Positions 12,301 through 23,894 of a DNA stretch of 64,000 nucleotides are shown here, in pieces (the first letter of the stretch is position 1; every line of letters begins with the position of its first letter). Under the pieces are notes generated by a model. The model saw nothing but the letters and a program-made list of their open reading frames with translations. It was not told the DNA's origin and did no database searches. The DNA is from Tribonema minus (taxonomy: Eukaryota > Sar > Xanthophyceae > Tribonematales > Tribonemataceae). Both the position numbers and the translations under genes were made by a program. The stretch covers positions 434,001 to 498,000 of the forward strand of contig JAFCMP010000517.1 of NCBI GenBank assembly GCA_017506865.1, in the 5' to 3' direction.

Positions 12301-15300
12301 ACACCGGCGCCAACAGCCCCTGACACAGCGGCCCCAACTGCGGCAGTTACACCTGCGCCAACGGCCGCCGAGACCGTGGCGCCGACTGCGGCAGTTACAC
12401 CTGCGCCAACGGCCGCCGAGACCGTCGCGCCGACAGTTGCGGTTCCCGAAACTGCCGCGCCCACGGCGGCGCCGAAGGTAAATCAAATCAGGCAACCATA
12501 TCATAAATGCTGTCATACAAGCAACACCAGCAAGCTGGAAGGGTGGGAAACTCAGGTGGACAGGTTCCAGAACAAAGTGGTGTGATTGATACGATGGAAT
12601 GGGAACGCCACGCCCGTCTCACCAGACGTCTTATTGGTTCGTCAAAAAATGATGCTGGAGGTGTTGGACCAGCTCAAGAACAAAGACAGGATGGCAACTA
12701 GGACCGTATTTGCTTCTGTTGGTACAGAAGGATCGGAAACAGAAGCAATTGATCAACAAGTCAACACACGCATTTGGGCGTGAGTGAAGCTATGGCACCT
12801 TGTTTGTTTAGTGTTTAGCCATCGCGAACTTGTTGAGTTTATTGCGATGCCTCTAGTAGTCTATTTCTGGCTCTGAGTTGATAGCGCATTTTTCAGCTCG
12901 TCCCATGAACGCTTGCTGTGCTCTCTTGGGTTACCCATAAAAGTGGCATGTTGTGACATTACACTATGTCATCTGCTTCTTGCAGGCCTTCGTCCGCCGC
13001 ACTTGCCACTGTTGACGCAGCTAAAATAACGGCTCTGTAGTCCAAAAATACCTTCTACATGTGAAATTTGTGTGGGCTGCAAAAATTTTAGAAATTGAAA
13101 CAGAGTCATGGACTGCAAACCTTATTGTGTTCGCTTGACAGTTTTCATGCTTTGCGCGCTGCTACTGTACCGCCGCATCTGCAGACGACAGCGCCGACTG
13201 CCGCCACACCTGCACCAACGGCCGCCGAAACAGTGGCCCCGACTGCGGCTGTTACACCTGCGCCAACGGCTGCCGAGACCGTCGCGCCAACAGTTGCGGT
13301 TCCCGTAACTGCCGCGCCCACAGCGGCGCCGGAGGTGAGTTCGAGTTAGCGTACCGTGTTATATTCTGTCATATGAGCAAGTTGAGCATATGAGCAACTC
13401 TAGGAAGCTGGAAGAACCACGTTATATTCTATCATTCGAGCAACTTTAGGAAGCTGGAAGAGCAAAGCAGGTAGACAGGGTCCCAAAAAAAGCGGTGTGA
13501 TTGATACGATGGCAAGGCGCGTCTGCGCATATATCTTGTTGGTGCGTTGAGAAAGGAAGTTGGGGTTCTGGACCAGCTCAAGAACAACGACAAACCTGTA
13601 ACTGGGACCGCGATTGTAACTATTGAGACAGTAGTCCCAATGCTGAACAAGTTGACACGCATTTGGGCGTGACCGGAGCTGTGGCAGCTTGATTGCCATT
13701 GCGAACTTGTTTGGTTTTTATTGCGATGCCTGTAGGAGTCTAGTCGTGATTCTGACTTGATGGCGCTTGTTTCAGCGCGTCCCGTGCTCTTTGGCCAAGA
13801 GCATTTGGGGCTTGAATTTCCCATAAAAGCGGCCTGTCGTGACATAAGATGTTGTCTCCCGCTTCTTGCAGGCCTTTGTCTACTGCTGACGCAGCTGAAG
13901 TAATGGTTCGGCAGTCCATTCACATCTTTACTCATACTTTGTGTGTGGGCTGGAAACATCATCGAAATCAATGACAGAGTCATGGACTGCAAACTTCATC
14001 AAATGTACGCGTGACAATCTCGTGCTTTTGCGCGCGCTGCTACTGTACCGCCGCATCCGCAGACGCCTGCTCCCACCAAGGCACCGACACCTGCCCCCAC
14101 GAAAGCCCCCACCCCCGCTCCTACCACGTTGCCCCCCACTCCTGCACCGACGAAAGCGCCCACACGCGCGCCAACGCCCAAGCCTACAGCCGCGCCGGTG
14201 GACACGACGGCGCAGACGGAGGCCTTTGAGAGCATACTCGTGGGGCAGGACGCGTCGCGCTTCACGGCGGAGTACCAGGCGGTGTGGGCCAACACGGTGC
14301 GGACGTTCGCGTCCACGGCCGCGGGGGGCGCCCCGGGCGTGCGCGTGACGCTCACCGACGTCGCCGCGCAGACCGGCGGCGGCCGCAGGTATGTATGCAT
14401 GTGGATGAGGGACTAGAGTGAACGTCAACCAGGGTTTGTGCTTGGCGCGCTTACGGTTGATCGGCGAGCATTGCAAATCAGTCTGACGGTGATGTATCGT
14501 GGTGTGACGATGCATGGGCGTGAGGTGCAGGCGAGCCGTCTTAAAGGCAGCGCTCAGGGGGCATTACATTGTTCGCATGTCATCGCGGAACAGTCAAAAT
14601 ACCTTGAACCTCTTCAACTTCTTCGAGGATAGAGTATGATGCATTCAGTACACCTTGAAGCATATTTCAGGGGTATAAACTACAGTATATGGTCCTCTGA
14701 AGTGGATGCATGCAGGCACGCAAATGCTCGACCAACAGCAGCTTGTGCCCCATGTGCATGCACTTGCACTCACACACTCCTTTACACTGACCCCCCACAT
14801 CCGCACCCCCCTACCTACTCACCCAACACCCAATGCTCCATGCCTGTTGCTCTCTCACACGCAGGCGCAAGCTCCTCCGCGCCGATGCCAGCACCAGCGC
14901 TCAACACCAGTCGCAGCAGCAACAGCGGCAGCGGCATCTGGCGGATGCCAGCACGCGCATCCAGTACGACGTCACCAACATCCCGGGGCCCGCCGCCGCC
15001 GCCGCAGTCTCGCGCCAACTCGTCGCTGCCTCCGCCGATGGCGATCTGCTCACGGCGTTCCGCTCGAACGTGAACGCGTCAGGGCTCAGCGCGACGCCCA
15101 TCACCGCCTCAGCGCTCGTAACTACCGAAGGCGGGACCAGCGCCCCCGACCCCGCGCAAGGGGGGGGCGGGGGGGGGGGAGGGGGGGGCACGAGCCTGCT
15201 GCCGATAATTTTGGGGGTTGTGGGCGGGGTGGCGGCGCTGGTGTTGGCGGCGGTGTCTGTGAAGTGCTACCGGCGGCACAAGCGGCAGACGCAGGGCGGG

Positions 15301-18300
15301 CAGACGGAGCTGCGGAGCGTGTTCAACAGCTCGCGCTGGAGCAGCCTCATGTCCAGAGGTATGTACGCATGTATGCACAGTGTTAACCCTAACCCTAAGT
15401 GTTGGTGTGCCGAACCCTAACCCTATCCCCTAATCCTACGCGGGGTACGCAGCTGGTGTGTCAACGGTGTGACTGCAAGGGCACTGCAGAGCCAGTACGG
15501 CACCTAGCAGCGGGGCCGCCTCAGGTCCAGAGGTAGGCACGTAAGCGCGCATGCAAGAGTAGGTAGCTATTGTGTCAACGGTGTGCTTGCAAGGGTGCTG
15601 CAGAGCGTGTACACAGCTCGCGCTGGGGAAGTCTGAGGTCCAGAGGTACTTCTATGTAGACAGTATGCGCGCATGCGTGCAGCGCAGGTTGCTCATGTGT
15701 CTTGACTACGCCTATGTATCAACTGGCTCTGAGGGGCCCGGGCAGCACTACTGCTGCAGCTACCGCCACAATCATACTTCGAAGTATCATAATTACATAC
15801 TCATCACCATCCGCCGCGACGCGTGCCGCAGCAGGCGCCGCACCCCCCATCGTTGCCTCCATCCCCGACGTCGACTCCGAAGCGCCAACGCAGCCGCCGC
15901 CGCCACCGCAGCAGCAAGCGCCACTTGTCGACAGCCACCCGCAGCTCGCGCGTGCGCCCGCATTCAGCGGCGCCGCCGCAGGCGCAGCAGCCGCCGCCGC
16001 CGCGCCGACGCAGAGTCAGACTCGGTCCGTGTCGGCGCCGAGGGAGTCGGAGTCGGAGTCCCGGTCCACCATGGCGGCGGTGCAGCAGACGGAGTCTGTG
16101 ATGGCGACGATGATAGGGGCGGCGGCGGCGACGACGCGCCCTGCGTGGGAGGGCATGGGGCTGGTCGCGCGCAACCTACCGTGGATCGGCATTGTGTACT
16201 CCATGTGCAGCGACATTGTGGACGCATTTGACCAGCACGGCATCGTCGACGCCAACTGCAAGGAGATTGCGCGCTGGGGGATGGACGTGCAGGTACGCGC
16301 GCGGCGCGCAAATGATGATGCGAAAGTGATACTAGTTGCAGTTGCACTTGCAGTTGCACTAGCCTTGCTTCTGCTGCCCTTGCCTGGTGTGCGCCAAGTG
16401 CTGACGCCAACTACAACTGCAAGGACATTGTGAGCATGGTCTGCGGGTGGTGCGGTGTGTAGGTACTGATGACGACGTCAGTGCTCAACTTCACACCTGC
16501 AGTGTTCGTCATGACTCAGGCGTTTGAGTTGTTGTTTTTGTCGAGGAATTTTATTTTGTGCAGTAGAACTTCAATCGCTCATGTTCAAGTCTAAGTATTT
16601 CAAGACAACTTCAAACCACTCACGCTCAACCTCAACACCCGCGCGGCGCAGGAGCTCCTCCATGCACCTGGAGAACCATGCCGCAGGCCGAGGCGCGCGT
16701 CAACATGGCCATTACAGCATCTTTGCTAACGCATGTAGCAATAACCAGCATTGGGCCCTTGTTTATATCCGCTCCACATTGACATTATGGTCAACCTCAA
16801 CTCACAATCCCTGCTTCTTCCTGCGCACAGGAGCTCCTGCATGTAGTCGGCATGCATCTCGAGATCATGCCACAAGCAGAGGCGCCCGTCAACATGGCCA
16901 TAACTCAATGTAGTCATGCCAACCAATGCACAGCACAAGGTCCATTTCCATGTACACTCAAGATGACGTTTGGCCAACTTCAACTTCAACTGCCTGTAAA
17001 CTTCCGTACCCCCTGCGCAGGAGCTCCTCCACGTCGTGGGTATGCATCTCGAGACCATGCCGCAGGCGGAAGCACGCGTCAACATGGCCCTCATGAAACG
17101 CGCCACAGAGACCCTGGGCCAAGTCCAAGCGCTCGCACACAAGCACCAGCGCAGCAACTTCCTGGTGCAGTTTGCCATGTCGGGGCGCGTTCGCGACCTG
17201 TTGCAGGAAGCTTCAAGGTGTCTGGACAGGGCCTTTGAGGGGCTGCAGCTGGGGGTCAGCACCGCGGGGCTCGCTGTGAGCCTGCGCATCGACCAGAACG
17301 TCAACACGCTGCTGGAGTGAGTCAGTGCTACGCATCATGTGTTGGTCCTTATGTGGAAACAGAATGTCGGTTTGAGCTGCTCAAGCAAGCTAGTCGCTTG
17401 TGCTGGTGGTGTAATTCAGAAGCAGGCAACGCGCTGTACTAGCGAATTGTCGCGCGCGTTGTTGGTGTAAAGCGGTAGCGCGGTATTGCTGCTGGTGCTG
17501 GGAGACCGGTGTGAGCCTAACCCTAACCCTAACCCTGCACGGTCTGTGTGTGTGCGCACATGCCTGCCTGTATGTCTTCGGTGTGTGGATAGGTCGCGTT
17601 GTTGGGTGTAGGCTTTACGTGGGTGCGTTTGCAGGTAACAGGCCGCTACTGGCTATGCGTCCTTGATCTTCACTACTGCTGCTTCAACATAGCGTCGTAG
17701 GCCAAGTCGTGTACGCTGTGCAGCTGTTTACAGGGATTGCTACCCTCTGCAGCATGTCCTTCTCTCCATAAACGCGTGCATACCACCGCCTCCCTTTAGC
17801 CAGAAACATCTCCTAATGCCAAATCCATTGATGGTCACCCCCTCTATCCATCCCCCCTGCGCAGGTCCATGGAGGCCTTCCACGGGCGCCTCAGCAAGAT
17901 CGACGAGCTCCAGGTCAAGCTCAGCACGTTTGGCACCTGTCTGCAGCGCATCGAGACCACGCTCTCCGCCAGCCACTCCTCCTCCAGCTACTCCTCGCAG
18001 AGCACTGCCGCGGCATCACACCCCGCGGCAGCAGCGGCAGCGGCAGCGGCGGCGAGAGCGCCGTCCGCCGCCGCCGCGCTGCCGCCCATCACCGAGGCGG
18101 AGCTGCAGGCGGGCGCGGTGCCCGAGGACAGCCTCGGCACTGAGGTGACGGACGGCAGCTTCTTCACGGAGAGCCTGACGTCGAGCGGCGGCAACAGCGC
18201 AGGGGCGGGGGCGGGGGCGGGGCCGCCGCTGAGCGCTGTGGAGAGCAGCGCCATCACGGGGGCGCTGGAGCGGCTGCAGGTGCGCTAATTAGGGTTAGGG

Positions 18301-21300
18301 CTTAGTGTCAGGAACTGGCAGGATTGTGGGTGGGGGTCAGGGCGCGGGGGGGGGGGGGGGTTGAGTGCATAGGGAGGTCGGGTAGGGGTTAATGCCGGGG
18401 GGGGGGGGGGGGGGGGGGTAGGGTTGGGTGCGCAAGGAGGTCGGGTGCTGGACTCTTAGGGTCAGGGCTCGGTGGTGGGGTGGGGTCAGGGTTGGGGTGG
18501 GGGTTAGGGTTGAGGTGGGGGGTACCTGTTGGGTGTGTAGGGTTTGGGGTGAGTGAGGGGTAGAGTTGGATGTGCGTAGGGGCGTTGGGGTGTGGAGTTG
18601 GCTTTAAGCTTGAGGTGCTCTCTATTGCATCCGCATGCTGCGTTCATCCCGCAGCTCCTCACGTGCGCAGACCCAGAACAGGTGCCGCTGTGAGCACTAA
18701 GTAAGGTACACAAAGCCTCATGATGGGCATTGTGATTGCGCTCATGGTAGCACCGGCGGCTGTCGTAATGGTGACTGCAGACATGTACTGTCATGGCCTA
18801 CACACCATCAGGGCAAAGGACGCGGGTCCAGGCCGTTGCTGATGAGAACGTGAATGTTGAAAGAACCTTGAAGTTTGATGACAATGTCATGTGTTGTCAA
18901 CTTGTGTCGCGCTGCACGCATCGCCGCACGCCTGTGCAACACAGGCCACAGCGTTTATCTGCCGTCATCTCCCATCGCGATTGCCTTGGCAAGGCAAGCG
19001 CAGTGGTGAGAGACAGGCTGTTCCCGCCCAATACAGCAACTGCGTACATCCAGCCACTACGCTCCTCGATGCTCACGCTGCAACCGCAATCATCCCCCAA
19101 GACGCCCATATGGGGGTTTGAGGGGTGCTCCTTTCCGCGTGTGGCGAAGGCGGTGAAACAGCCAGCATGCAACGGCGAAGGCAGTAAAACAGCCAGCACG
19201 GAAGGCGCATCCCCCAAAACCTCCAGATGCGCATCCTGGTAGATGATGGCAGTCGCCTGAATGTCGAAGAGTGCAGTGGCTGGATGTAGGCGGACGCTGT
19301 AGCGGGTGAGGGATAGCGCCTCCCTGGTCGCTGCGCTTGCCTTGCTAACGCAGTCGCAAAGGGAAATGCCTATCCCTTGCCGTCCAGTCAGAATGAAAAA
19401 CCAGGTGGCCTTCCTTCCTGACCTGAACTGTTGTGCAATGTACTGTGTGTTTGTGTCGTATCCCAGGTTCCACCGTCACAAATCAGGAAGACTGCTTCTG
19501 GTCCCATTGGCAGCGGCGCGTTTTCCAAGGTCTACGAAGTCAATTACAGGGGCAGGATATGCGCGGCCAAGGTGAGCATGAGGTTGCTACACTGTGTCAT
19601 GCGGATTAAGATGGCTCCTGCTGTGTTGCTGACGAAGATCGGTTCTGTTGCTAGTGTCGTCATGGCGCGATCTGACTCATTTGTGGTCCAGAAGCGACTT
19701 GCGCATTGGCCATTCAGGAGGCTCCTGCAAAGCTGACATCTTGCATATTCTTTCACATTGTGCGATGTGTTGTTCAAATACACAACAGCCTGTGTATGCA
19801 GGGGTAGTCACCGCGCTGACATCTCGCCAGCCTACCGCTAGTTAGTCAAACCCTAGCCTGGTCCTCCAACCTAGCTCAAGGGCAACTGGCGAAGCATGCT
19901 TGTTTTACTGCATGTCTCAGCGCGCTAGTACTGCCGGTCATGTGTGGCAACTGCCACCAGACTGCCATGGCAGCAAGAAGCACAATGGCAGCAGCTGCTC
20001 GCATTCAGCTACAAACTAGTGTACGGATGGAGACACGTCTCAGCTCACCTGCAGTATACAGGTGTTCATCAGGAGTACATAGCAGTACACACATGCACTC
20101 ACCATTGTAGCTTGCACATTCAACATTCAATACACACACAAACACACACACACACACACACACTTGCCTCCGCGTGTGCTCACCAGCAGTACGCAGCAGC
20201 ACAGCCTTGTGCTGAGCATCATCGCCCACATATACACACACACTCACACCCCTGGCCGGCACAGCAGTACACAAGCGTTCAGCAGCAGTACGCAGCGGTA
20301 CACACACGCGCTGAGCATCACCGCGTGCAATGTTCGCACGCGCAGGTGGTGCACCTGGCCGGCATGACCGCCGAGCAGCTTCAGCGGGTCTACATGCGCT
20401 TCTCGCGCGAGGTCTACATCCTGTCCACGCTGCAGAGTCCGCGCATCGTGCCGCTCTACGCCTGCGCCAGCACCACGGAGGACCTGACGCTGGTGATGCA
20501 GTACATGAGGCGCGGCAGCCTGAACCGCGTGCTGTGCTCAGAGAATGCGTGGCGCGAGGTGACGCCTGAGATGCGCCACAGGCTCCTGTGCGATGTGGCG
20601 CAGGGCATGCAGTACCTGCACGACCGCAACGTCTACCACAGGGACCTCAAGAGGTGACTTGCCAGAGGCTCATATCTGTGTCGCGTGGTTGCATGCAGCG
20701 AGTTCGGCTTCTGCAGCAGGTTGACCACGACACTTGCTTGCGTCTGTGTTGTGGGTTGCACGATGATTGAAAGCTTTTGTTGAAGCACAATCCACCATAC
20801 ATAGCGACAAACATTGTCCAATCACTGATGTTTGAAAGAACGTGCGTTCATACAGTTGCGCGTTGAGCGAGTGTCACTCTTGCTGACCCCTACTACAGTG
20901 ACATGAGTAATTTCATAAGACACACAACCTTGTACTTCAACATGTCCCCCCCTGCGCTCCCTTCATGTCACTCTTGAATTTTGGACCTTGTTATGTGGAG
21001 CCATGCCTACGTCCTACTCACGCCCCCCCTCCCACCCCCCGCACCCCCATTTTGCAGCCACAACGTTCTCCTGACGGACGACTGGCGCGCCGTCCTCACG
21101 GACTTTGGCATGAGCAAGACGTGCAGCGCCATCACCGCCGCCACGCATGCCAAGTCCACCTACGCGGGTGGCACGGTGAGCTGCTGGCGTGCTCGCATCT
21201 GTACCGCTTTGTTTCGTTGTCGGCTTGAATTTGCTGGTGCTTGTTGCCCGTTTCCAGTGATAATGTGCATGTACTCAGCTGCGTAGGGCATAGTTCAACT

Positions 21301-21718
21301 CGTCCATCTCCGTTGACTTGGTGTTGATGTCTCTCTTGCATGCTGTCTCTTGCGCACATGGCAACAGCTCGCGTGGACAGCTCCAGAGGTCTTCAAGCCG
21401 CGCGTCGGCGGCGGCCACCGCAGCAACTTCACCTTCAAGTCCGACGTCTACTCCTACGGCATCGTTGTGTGGGAGGTGCTGGTGGCGGACGCCGCGCGCG
21501 CCGCCCCGCAGGCGCGGCGCTGGATCCAGCAGCAGATGGGCGAGCTCGTGGCGGCGGTGCTGCGCGGCGACCAGCCGCCGCTGCCGGCGGACAGTGTGAG
21601 CGACGCCAACGTCGCGCGCGCCGCGTCGCACGAGGCGCTCATGCGCCGCTGCCTCGCCGCGGAGCCCGAGGCGCGCCCGTCGTTCAGGGAGGCGGTCGCG
21701 GAGCAGGCGGCCATGTGA
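6308..21718 (+). CDS. Lectin-type receptor kinase with Pro/Thr stalk and MLKL/HeLo-like juxtamembrane domain
   Basis: Eighteen exons keep one frame: 6308-6366, 6560-6587, 6948-7166, 8917-9033, 9499-9676, 10938-11114, 11475-11699, 12239-12477, 13185-13334, 14063-14388, 14865-15358, 15832-16292, 17021-17316, 17865-18279, 19467-19571, 20346-20653, 21058-21175, 21368-21718 (1,421 aa). Residues 1-20 are a signal peptide. About 35-165 resemble a bulb-type lectin (LTDDGDLCL, LLSNGD). About 180-510 are Pro/Ala/Thr repeats with Lys clusters. About 512-660 form an alpha/beta ectodomain, perhaps SEA-like. A TM helix spans about 682-706 and is followed by basic residues. About 840-1023 are amphipathic helices resembling the MLKL-type HeLo bundle (family similarity judged by eye). 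The kinase (1129-1421) has GSGAFSKV, AAK, HRDLK, DFG and APE, all canonical, TKL-like. Exon 4 ends in a GC donor. Exon 2 (28 nt) is the least certain. The cytoplasmic helices plus kinase suggest a signalling or death-effector receptor, which is inference. Confidence 0.78.
7167..8916 (+). other. Large intron 3 of the receptor kinase
   Basis: This 1.75-kb intron runs from the donor after LQLR to the acceptor before RYGQLVL. Its open frames are short and carry no domain signature. A C-rich pyrimidine tract precedes the acceptor at 8916. I see no nested gene. Confidence 0.6.
9677..10937 (+). other. Intron 5 of the receptor kinase
   Basis: The phase-1 donor after EFS and the acceptor before the next Pro/Thr exon enclose 1.26 kb. 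One long open frame here (10446-11225) runs from the intron across exon 6 in the wrong frame and is not a gene. No other feature was recognised. Confidence 0.6.
12360..14065 (+). repeat. Tandem exon-plus-intron duplication in the receptor-kinase stalk
   Basis: The end of exon 8 with its downstream intron (12360-13184) is repeated as exon 9 with its intron (13205-14062). The introns share a GTGATTGATACGATGG block (12581 and 13497), GGACCAGCTCAAGAACAA (12667, 13570) and a CTGCTACTGTACCGCCGCATC acceptor block (13161, 14038). The exons share the VTPAPTAAETVAPT unit. The duplication lengthens the extracellular Pro/Thr stalk without changing frame. Confidence 0.8.
15384..15435 (+). repeat. Interstitial telomere-type repeats (CCCTAA)
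   Basis: Two short CCCTAA arrays (15384-15398 and 15413-15435) lie just after the donor of receptor-kinase exon 11, inside the intron. Confidence 0.85.
16652..17085 (+). repeat. Threefold repeat of the 5' edge of receptor-kinase exon 13
   Basis: The first 65-75 nt of exon 13 (true start 17021), with its AG acceptor, occur twice more in the intron at 16652 and 16831. All three read GAGCTCCT at the start and share CGTCAACATGGCC. The upstream copies are diverged, carry shifted or altered codons and have no good donor, so I treat them as exon ghosts, not exons. Confidence 0.82.
17516..17535 (+). repeat. Interstitial telomere-type repeat (CCCTAA)3
   Basis: A perfect CCCTAA array of about 3.5 units lies in the intron after receptor-kinase exon 13. 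Confidence 0.9.
18345..18560 (+). repeat. G-runs and degenerate TTAGGG-like tract downstream of exon 14
   Basis: Starting about 65 bp after the exon 14 donor (18279) there are poly-G runs near 18347-18360 and 18399-18418. They are embedded in GGGTTAGGG/GGGTTGGGGT-like sequence. The tract resembles eroded telomere repeats and could form G-quadruplexes in the intron RNA. Confidence 0.65.
18960..19385. mobile_element. Foldback (MITE-like) element in receptor-kinase intron 14
   Basis: An inverted repeat of about 80 bp is formed by 18978-19063 and the reverse complement of 19275-19355. Both arms contain GGCAAGGCAAGCGCAG and ACATCCAGCCACT. The internal 200 bp carries its own short inverted segments and no coding potential. 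No clear target-site duplication was found, so the class is unknown. Confidence 0.65.
20132..20163. repeat. (CA)n microsatellite
   Basis: An ACACAC tract lies in intron 15 of the receptor kinase. It is embedded in a wider CACA-rich, GCAGTACAC-repeating segment (20040-20330) that runs up to the exon 16 acceptor. Confidence 0.85.
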
Positions 21719-23507
21719 GGCAGCGGCAGCGCTCAGTTGGCGACAGCATGATGATGCTCTGTTGCAGTGGTCAGCGGCGGCGGCGGTGATGGCTGCCGCG
21801 ATGTGTGCAGGGCGGGGGTGTGCTCGCTGCCATCGCGGCCGCGGCGATCGGGGCAGCGTGTGTGCTCACTGCTGTCACAGCGCTCAGCTTTGTTGCAGCG
21901 CTCAGGCAATGTGCTCAGGCGCCCGGGTATCAGTCGGCGTCACTGCGCACAGGTCTAGATGAGACTGGACAACGGAGAGTCCGCTCAAGCCGCTGTGCGC
22001 AACTTCAACTTCCCTATGCAAGGTTCGAGAGAGCACGACTGTGCTGTTGAAGCCTTAGCAGACTCCCTATTTTCCAGATGAACGTTATCCAACATGCCGG
22101 CGCCTTGGCGAAAAAGCGTTCTATACTTTCCCTGGCTACTGAGGACAAGCACCCCGTGCGCCGCAAGCGGTGTGCGGATGCAGTGTGCGGATGCAGCTTG
22201 GCGGCGACGTTTTCGTGCCGCCTCTGCTGCGGAGCAATGCCACAGCAGCTGGGGAGGAGGAGGGGAAGAGGCAAGGGGGGGGGAGGCTCAATGGTCCAAT
22301 GGTTGTCTGTGCCAGACGAGGGTATTTGTGAGGTTGATTTGTAAGTGTCAGATTGCAGGTTGTCCTGGGTATCGCATGAGGCTTTGTGCTCTCATGCTGA
22401 TGCCAACAGGGTGGTGCAACTGGTGCTGGTGCCACATTTGTTGGGCCTGCTGCGTAGTGCTATGTTTACCCAGTGCTTTATGCTGCTTTGCAATTTGCCA
22501 CGGCTCTTTGGCGGGGTCAGTGCTCAAACCAGGACATTTACCTGTGTGGCTTTTGTGAAGATCAAATGCATCCTGCGGAGCTGAGCTTCTGTAACTCTCG
22601 TCTTGTGTGTGCGCAGTGATTCTGCACCTGCTGCTGCCCTCGCACTTTTTCTGCGCGTTTTCTGCGCCGCGTGCTTCGTGTCATGTGCCAAAGTGCTATC
22701 AACTCATTTGTCAAAGTGCCATCACTCAATTGCCACATTTGGCCCTACATAGTGTGTCCATGCGTCTGCTTCGTGCGCATTGATCAGCAGGATTGTGAAC
22801 GCATCGCGGCTGCACGCGATCTCTTCTCGCCATGTCGGTAGCATAATATTACGTCCTGTTCAGCATCACAAATGGCATGATGTGCTTGATTTCTAGCAAG
22901 CAGTCTGCCATCTCTGGCAACGCATGGCCTGCGCGCGCACATGACCTGTTCCACAACCACTTTTTTAAAAACTAAAAGCCCCAAGGGAGGCCAGGTATCC
23001 AGTGTGTTCCTAGGGTTTGCGAGTCAACAGTCCTGGCTGCATGCGCGCAGCTACAAGCTGGTCTCGACCTTGTGTCATGCTACCATGCCGTTGTCAGAGC
23101 TGAACGGCAGTGGCTGTTGCATGTGGTTTAATGCATGCTCTTGTATCGCAGGTGCATCAACTCCAAAGGCACCTGCTTGTGCATTGCAGATATCGAAGTC
23201 ATCAACAACATAGTCATCCAGCATCACATGCTGCCACTCATAAATACAACCATAAGCAAGACACCATCGATGGAGCCAAAATGTGCTATGTGTGCTCCCC
23301 ATTGCGTACATGCACACATTGTGGCCGCAGGCAAACGAAGGGCGGCAGCGGCAACAACGTCCAGGAGACTAGGAACGACTGCACTATTAGTATACATCTA
23401 TCTGCATGCACGCATGCAGGGTGCGTATGTACAGCTATTTTGACATCCGGGCAGCGCCGCCACTGCCGCCACCGCGCACACGCCGCTGAACGCAGCAGCG
23501 CCGCCTG
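21719..23507. other. Intergenic region downstream of the receptor kinase
   Basis: No confident gene is visible between the receptor-kinase stop codon and the minus-strand membrane-protein stop. A short hydrophobic frame (21805-22050, plus) has no supporting context. The first few hundred bases probably hold the receptor-kinase 3' UTR. Confidence 0.5.
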
Positions 23508-23894
23508 TCACCCGTGTATCCCCTGTATGATCCTCTCCGTGAGCGTGTGAGAGCGCTCCCTACTGATCTCCTCTCCTAATTGCTCGTCCGTCAGAGGTGC
23601 GCTCGTGTCCTCTGGGCTCAATCTGCCCAGAGCATCCGCATCGAGATCCAGCACTACCCTGTCAGCAGTATCGCTCTGCACCACCTCCGGCTCCGGCCCC
23701 TCTGGTTCGGACGGAAAGACCGCCAGCTGCCCCTTTTCGCTGAGCACTGCTCCCAGCCCCAGTAGCGAGAACAGCAGCACCGCCATGTATGTTGAGAACT
23801 CGAGTACGGGCATGCGGCCCCAGTAGAGCTCATTGAGAGCGAAGATGACGGCGCCTGCCAGGGCCACCGCTATGGCTGACGCCAGGCGCATCAT
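23508..23894 (-). CDS. Small two-helix membrane protein (hypothetical)
   Basis: The frame gives 128 aa from the Met at 23894. Two hydrophobic helices (about residues 3-23 and 29-53) are separated by a short loop (ELYWGRM). An acidic, Pro/Glu/Asp-rich soluble tail follows and ends near ERIIQGIHG. Just upstream is a C-run followed by GCACAG, which in this genome looks like a splice acceptor. A 5' exon may therefore exist and the true start may lie further upstream. I do not recognise the family. The topology suggests an organelle or endomembrane protein with a cytosolic or lumenal acidic tail. Confidence 0.5.
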   Translation of the reverse strand: MMRLASAIAVALAGAVIFALNELYWGRMPVLEFSTYMAVLLFSLLGLGAVLSEKGQLAVFPSEPEGPEPEVVQSDTADRVVLDLDADALGRLSPEDTSAPLTDEQLGEEISRERSHTLTERIIQGIHG

